The position numbers and the translations under genes were made by a program. From assembly GCA_030159075.1 (NCBI GenBank), contig BROG01000936.1, forward strand, positions 147,542 through 211,541: 64,000 nt of DNA, written 5' to 3'. The notes under the pieces are model-generated. The model had not been told where the DNA came from, searched no databases, and worked only from the letters and a program-made list of their open reading frames with translations. Positions 59,985-64,000 of this stretch are shown piece after piece. Positions within the stretch are counted from its first letter, which is position 1, and each line of letters opens with the position of its first letter. This DNA comes from Atrina japonica (taxonomy: Eukaryota; Mollusca; Bivalvia; Pterioida; Pinnidae).

Positions 59985-60370
59985 TATGGTGGCTGATTTG
60001 TGCCATCGTCTTTACGTTATTTCGGGGCGAAAAGACGACAGATTAAAATTTTATTGTCTTTTCAGGGCGACATATTAAGGTCGCAATTTTGCGTGGCGAA
60101 AAGACGACATTTTAAGGTCGCAAATTTGAGGGGCGAAAAGACGACAATAAAGTCGCAAATTTGCGGGGCGAAAAGACAACAAATCGCTAGGCGAAAAGAC
60201 GACAAAAGTAAGTCGCTAATTTGCGGGTAATTTTTGTAGTCTTTTCGCCTCAATTTTGTCGTCTTTTCGCCCCCAAAAGACGACATAATGTTAATTTGTC
60301 GTCTCTTCGTTCTGCCATCTTTTCGCCCCGAAATGACGAAAAGTCGACATATCACAAATCAGCCACCATA
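59985..60370. mobile_element. TATGGTGGCTGATT MITE with internal GGCGAAAAGACGACA minisatellite
   Basis: The terminal inverted repeat TATGGTGGCTGATTTGTG is inverted at 60353-60370 (CACAAATCAGCCACCATA). Between the ends lie seven copies of GGGGCGAAAAGACGACA in plus sense interleaved with GTCGCAAATTTGCG, then three or four copies in inverse sense (GTCGTCTTTTCGCC). The whole element is one large imperfect palindrome. The terminus is shared with 30240-30465, although the internal repeat differs. Confidence 0.9.
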
Positions 60371-60380
60371 TAAATGGGTG

Positions 60381-60640
60381 TGGGGGCGTGGCCGAGTGGT
60401 TAGAGCATCGCGCTTTAAAGCAAGAAGTCTTTCACTTCCTTCAGCGCAGGTTCGAGTCCCGCTGGAACCTAAGCTGATTTTTGTGAGAAAGTGTGCCAGT
60501 TTAATTGCGGAAGGCCGGTGGTCTTTTCTCGGGTACATTGTAACCAGGTTCTCTCCTACATCATTATAAGACCTAGTCGCTACCATATAACTGAAAAATT
60601 GTTGAGAGTGGCGTAAAACAACATTCAAAATAAAATAAAA
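60381..60640 (+). mobile_element. Full-length tRNA-derived SINE, main family
   Basis: Head GGGGGCGTGGCCGAGTGGTT (box A TGGCCGAGTGG) with an extended variable region and CAGGTTCGAGTCCCGCTGG (box B), resembling a class II (Leu/Ser-type) tRNA. The body AAGCTGATTTTTGTGAGAAA / CTTTTCTCGGGTACATTGTA follows, then the tail CATATAACTGAAAAATTGTT-GAGAGTGGCGTAAAACAACA and an A-rich end. Tails of at least six other copies in the window match it. It starts about 10 bp after the MITE at 59985-60370. Confidence 0.92.
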
Positions 60641-61894
60641 AAGAACAAAATTACTTAAATGTGCATAAAATTGCATTTATCCTCACAAAAATGTCTTGTG
60701 GTTTTCTGTCATTGTCTTTTTTTCTGATAAAAAGGTGTTTTTTCAATTTTAAGGTGGACGCTAACCATGGAAACATGGAATAACCTAATGAATTGAAGCA
60801 TATATTATTTGTACACCCTTAGTTTTGAAAAATAAGCAACACTTTTGGTTTTTGACAGAACACCGTTGTGGCACTTTTTTCTGCTATACCTATGCATGGC
60901 AACTTTCAAATTATAATGCATAGATAATTGCCAATGCACATGTTTACAAATAAAGGGGAACTGTACAAGAGGGAGTTTTAAAATCAATGACTACATAAAG
61001 TGTAACAGATATTGTCTATGTACAGTTGTATTATGTTCACTTTTTTATTTACCAGGGGCTTTATCAAAAAGTGATAAGACATCTGGTAAATCAAGAAATG
61101 AGAACATGATAGCTTCAAAGTAATATGTAGGTCCATATTAACACAGATGTTTTCCTTTATACGGGTGTACAAATACCCGACGTCTGCACATGATATTCCC
61201 CCAAATCATTATATCCTTTGCAACATCAAATATTTCCCCATGTACATGTGCACATATACACGACAGACTACAGTGAGAAAAAAAATAAAGATAACTTTTT
61301 CATAAAAAGATATATTGTATACATGTACATGTATTTGATTCTAATACGCAAGAATGTACGTGGTTTTCGAGTTTTTTCCATCACTGTTGACAGACAAAAG
61401 GTGTAAATTATATACAACGCGGCAAAGGAACAAATATGCCTTATTTTGAAAATATTAACAATAAAATTTAATTTCCTCAAATCAGAAGTATCGTTATGCG
61501 AACATACTCTAAATTCACAAATTTTCGGCCTCTTGGCCTTTATCAACATTTGCAATGAAGCTGTTAATTATCCAGCATTGATACCATGTAAATTATATAG
61601 ATATTGTCGTCTTTCACTTGATAAAGGCCAAGGGACCGAAAAAATGTTAATTTAGAGTGTTTTTACTGTTATTTTCGCATAAAGATAATAAATAATTACC
61701 GCGTCTCATTACACACAAGAAATTCTAATAAAAATAAACTTTAAATAATCAAATGATACAAACTATCAGTTTTTTTTAGGTTTTTTTGTAAATCATATAG
61801 ATCTATGCGTTACGTGACAATTTGTGTATTGGGTACAGTTAAAACGATTTTGATATTAATCCGAAGAAAATGAATATTAAGTCCATAAAATACT
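60641..61894. other. Gene-free stretch
   Basis: AT-rich sequence; small frames at 61218-61655 lack any support. Nothing recognised. Confidence 0.5.
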
Positions 61895-62058
61895 CATAGG
61901 CGTCGGAAGCAAATTGAAAATGTGTGGGGGGGGGGACTAAACCAACTTAAAACACACACACGCCAGAAACGTCTGGGGGCCTAAGCCCCAATTTTCAACA
62001 CCTATGTCTATCTTTGCAAAAAAAGTGCCCCCCCCCCTTTCCGGTTCCGACGCCTATG
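61895..62058. mobile_element. 164-bp MITE, CATAGGCGTCGG ends with poly(G)/poly(C) arms
   Basis: Left end CATAGGCGTCGGAAGC and right end GGTTCCGACGCCTATG are inverted. A poly(G) run (GTGTGGGGGGGGG, about 61921) pairs with a poly(C) run (about 62028-62037). The interior includes CGTCTGGGGGCCTAAGCCCC. Confidence 0.88.
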
Positions 62059-63089
62059 ATATTTAAATATAGTTTTTAGTACTAATAATATCCATTTAAT
62101 AATCTGTACGCCATTGAAGTCTCGTCATACACGGTTGAATTAACTCGAAGACTGCAATCGTTAATGACAAGCGCATTCTGGGTAAATCTATTGATAGTCT
62201 ACGTTTACATAGGTAAATAATTATAATAAGCTGTTAGGGAGATATTGAGCTGTACTTAGACATTCTGCCGCTTATCTGGAGTTTTCTGAAAGGTAAAAAT
62301 GAGTATTCTGTTAAAATATAACAACAATTGATAATGAAAAGTAAACGAATTTCAAAATAGCCATTGTGTATTAACGTAAACAGTTGGATGTTCAGGTGCG
62401 TTGTGTTAAAAATAGTGGACACCCTCGGGTTCGACCTGACGATGTATTACAAGGATCTAGTGCGTGCCATAGGTTATATAGGGAAAAAATATATTAGTAT
62501 CAGTGGACATTAATTTAACGATGTCAGTTTTAACTGTTGAATTGTAGGGTCATATGTAGTGATCGAGTTGGTGTAGATTGTTGTCATGTCGCCATCGTTA
62601 CCAACATATCGAGATCAGTAGATACTCTGGACAACATGTCATTAGCGATAGATCGTCTATATAAAGCTTAAGCCTACGTCGCTGATGTTTAATTTTTTGT
62701 ATTAATTTCATTGTAAGTAATTACAACAATGAAAACATGATAATTTAAATTTTTGTATTTAACTATTAGTATACCACCGAGTAAATTATAAAATTAAAAC
62801 ATGACACCGGAAATATTTATTTTGCGTTTATATCCAATTACCATTTTAGTCTCACTTTAAGATGCGTGCCAATATATATCTTTCTAAAAATCTGATGTCA
62901 AATAGATCAACGGTACGTTATGATATTTTTGTCTGGTAATAAGTCATGTCCAGTAAATAGACCACCCGAAAACGTGGTTTGAGTCCCATACAAATAGCGG
63001 GACATGACTATTGAAACTTCGCATGTATACTTTGTAACTATCCAATTATTTTGCGTGTAATAACTAGTGATTTACATGTTTACTCAAAA
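62059..63089. other. Gene-free stretch
   Basis: No supported exon, RNA gene or complete repeat on either strand. Confidence 0.5.
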
Positions 63090-64000
63090 ACACCGAGAGG
63101 AAATGCTGTATGTACATGTTTACCCCAAAGCACTTTTATTGGCAGTGATGTATACCCAGAAGTACTGTTGTGGGCAATGATGTATAGCCTACTCAAAAGC
63201 ACTTTTATGGACAATGTCAGTGATGTATATAAAACTCGAAAGCACTTTAATAGACAGTGATGTATAATCAGATGCACTTTCATGGACTGATGTATATAAC
63301 ACTCAAGCACTTTCATGGACAGTGATGTATATAATACACAAAAGCACTTTTATGGACAATGATGTATGCACAAGCACATTTATGGGCAGTGATGTATACT
63401 CAAAAGCACTTTTAACAGCAATGTAGACTCAAAAAAGCACTTTTATGGACAGTGATGTATACTCAGAAGCACTTTATGAGCAGTGATGTATACAATACTC
63501 AAAAGCTCTTTTGGCAGCAATATATACTCAGAAGCTTTCATGGGCACTTTTATGGACAGTGATGTATACTCAGAAGCACTTTATGGGCAGTGATGTATAT
63601 GCAGAAGCACTTTTGTGGGCAGTGATGTATATGCAGAAGCACTTTTATGGGCAGTGATGTATATAATACTCAAAAGCACTTTTATGGACAGTGATGTATA
63701 CTCAGAAGCACTTTATGGGCAGTGATGTATACTCAAAAGCACTTTTGGCAGCAACATATACTCAAAAGCACTTTTATGGACAGTAATGTATACCCAGAAG
63801 CACTTTAGTGGGCAGTGATGTATACTCAGAAGCACTTTTGTGGGCAGTGATGTATACTCAGAAGCAGTTTTGTGTGCAGTGATGTATACGCAGAAGCACT
63901 TTAATGGGCAGTGATGTATGTAATACTCAAAAGCACTTTAATGGACAGTGATGTATACACAGAAGCACTTTTGTGTACAGTAATGTATACTCAGAAGCAC
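63090..64000. repeat. ~31-bp minisatellite running off the right edge
   Basis: About 28 units of GCAGTGATGTATACTCAGAA then GCACTTTTATGG, alternating with GGACAGTGATGTATA and ATATAATACTCAAAAGCAC variants. The unit length is not a multiple of three, so only short frames occur. The array is still continuing at 64000. Confidence 0.95.

Noticed and set aside
60383..60470. tRNA gene (Leu/Ser-like) at 60383, and another at 57293
   Set aside because: Both tRNA-like heads run directly into SINE bodies with family-specific tails, so they are retroposons.

Overview
This is an AT-rich eukaryotic nuclear window, most likely from a bivalve mollusc or a close lophotrochozoan. The basis is short GT-AG exons in long introns, tRNA-headed SINEs with a recurring conserved tail, abundant short inverted-repeat elements (MITE-like), and many minisatellites. 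I cannot name the species. Almost all long open frames are by-products of tandem arrays whose period is a multiple of three. The real genes had to be assembled from short exons by splice sites and phase.

Layout. (1) 1-4.9 kb: the 5' half of an unrecognised coiled-coil gene on the minus strand, continuing off the left edge; its first intron and upstream region are full of MITEs. (2) 4.9-27 kb: a plus-strand TMEM160-like gene (mitochondrial inner-membrane protein). Its second intron is about 10.7 kb and is almost entirely a 24-bp minisatellite (about 10.12-20.29 kb). The right part of that array looks like a braided assembly consensus. (3) 27-36.9 kb: gene-free. It holds a degenerate ~150-bp tandem array, a 3-kb nested inverted-repeat structure around an (AT)n tract and a broken LINE, a 1.1-kb inverted-repeat element and other MITEs. 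(4) 37.0-41.9 kb: CCDC97, complete from ATG to polyadenylation signal, with minisatellites in its introns. (5) 42.2-43.9 kb: a dead Penelope-like retroelement. (6) 45.2-51.7 kb: DHRS7, a complete short-chain dehydrogenase in eight coding exons, one of whose splice acceptors lies against the 3' end of a second copy of the same retroelement. (7) 52-64 kb: mostly repeats (MITEs, two complete-looking SINEs, ~88-bp and ~31-bp arrays), with a frame-broken, secreted, Gly/Asp-rich repeat protein on the minus strand at 54.4-54.9 kb.

The genes are independent housekeeping genes and I see no operon-like system. TMEM160 acts in mitochondria, CCDC97 is linked to the SF3b splicing complex, and DHRS7 is an ER-membrane NADPH-dependent reductase. 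The most notable observations are the braided minisatellite, hairpin elements that carry internal minisatellites between shared termini, a phase-consistent gene hidden in exons of 46-100 nt, and a retroelement end abutting a functional splice site.
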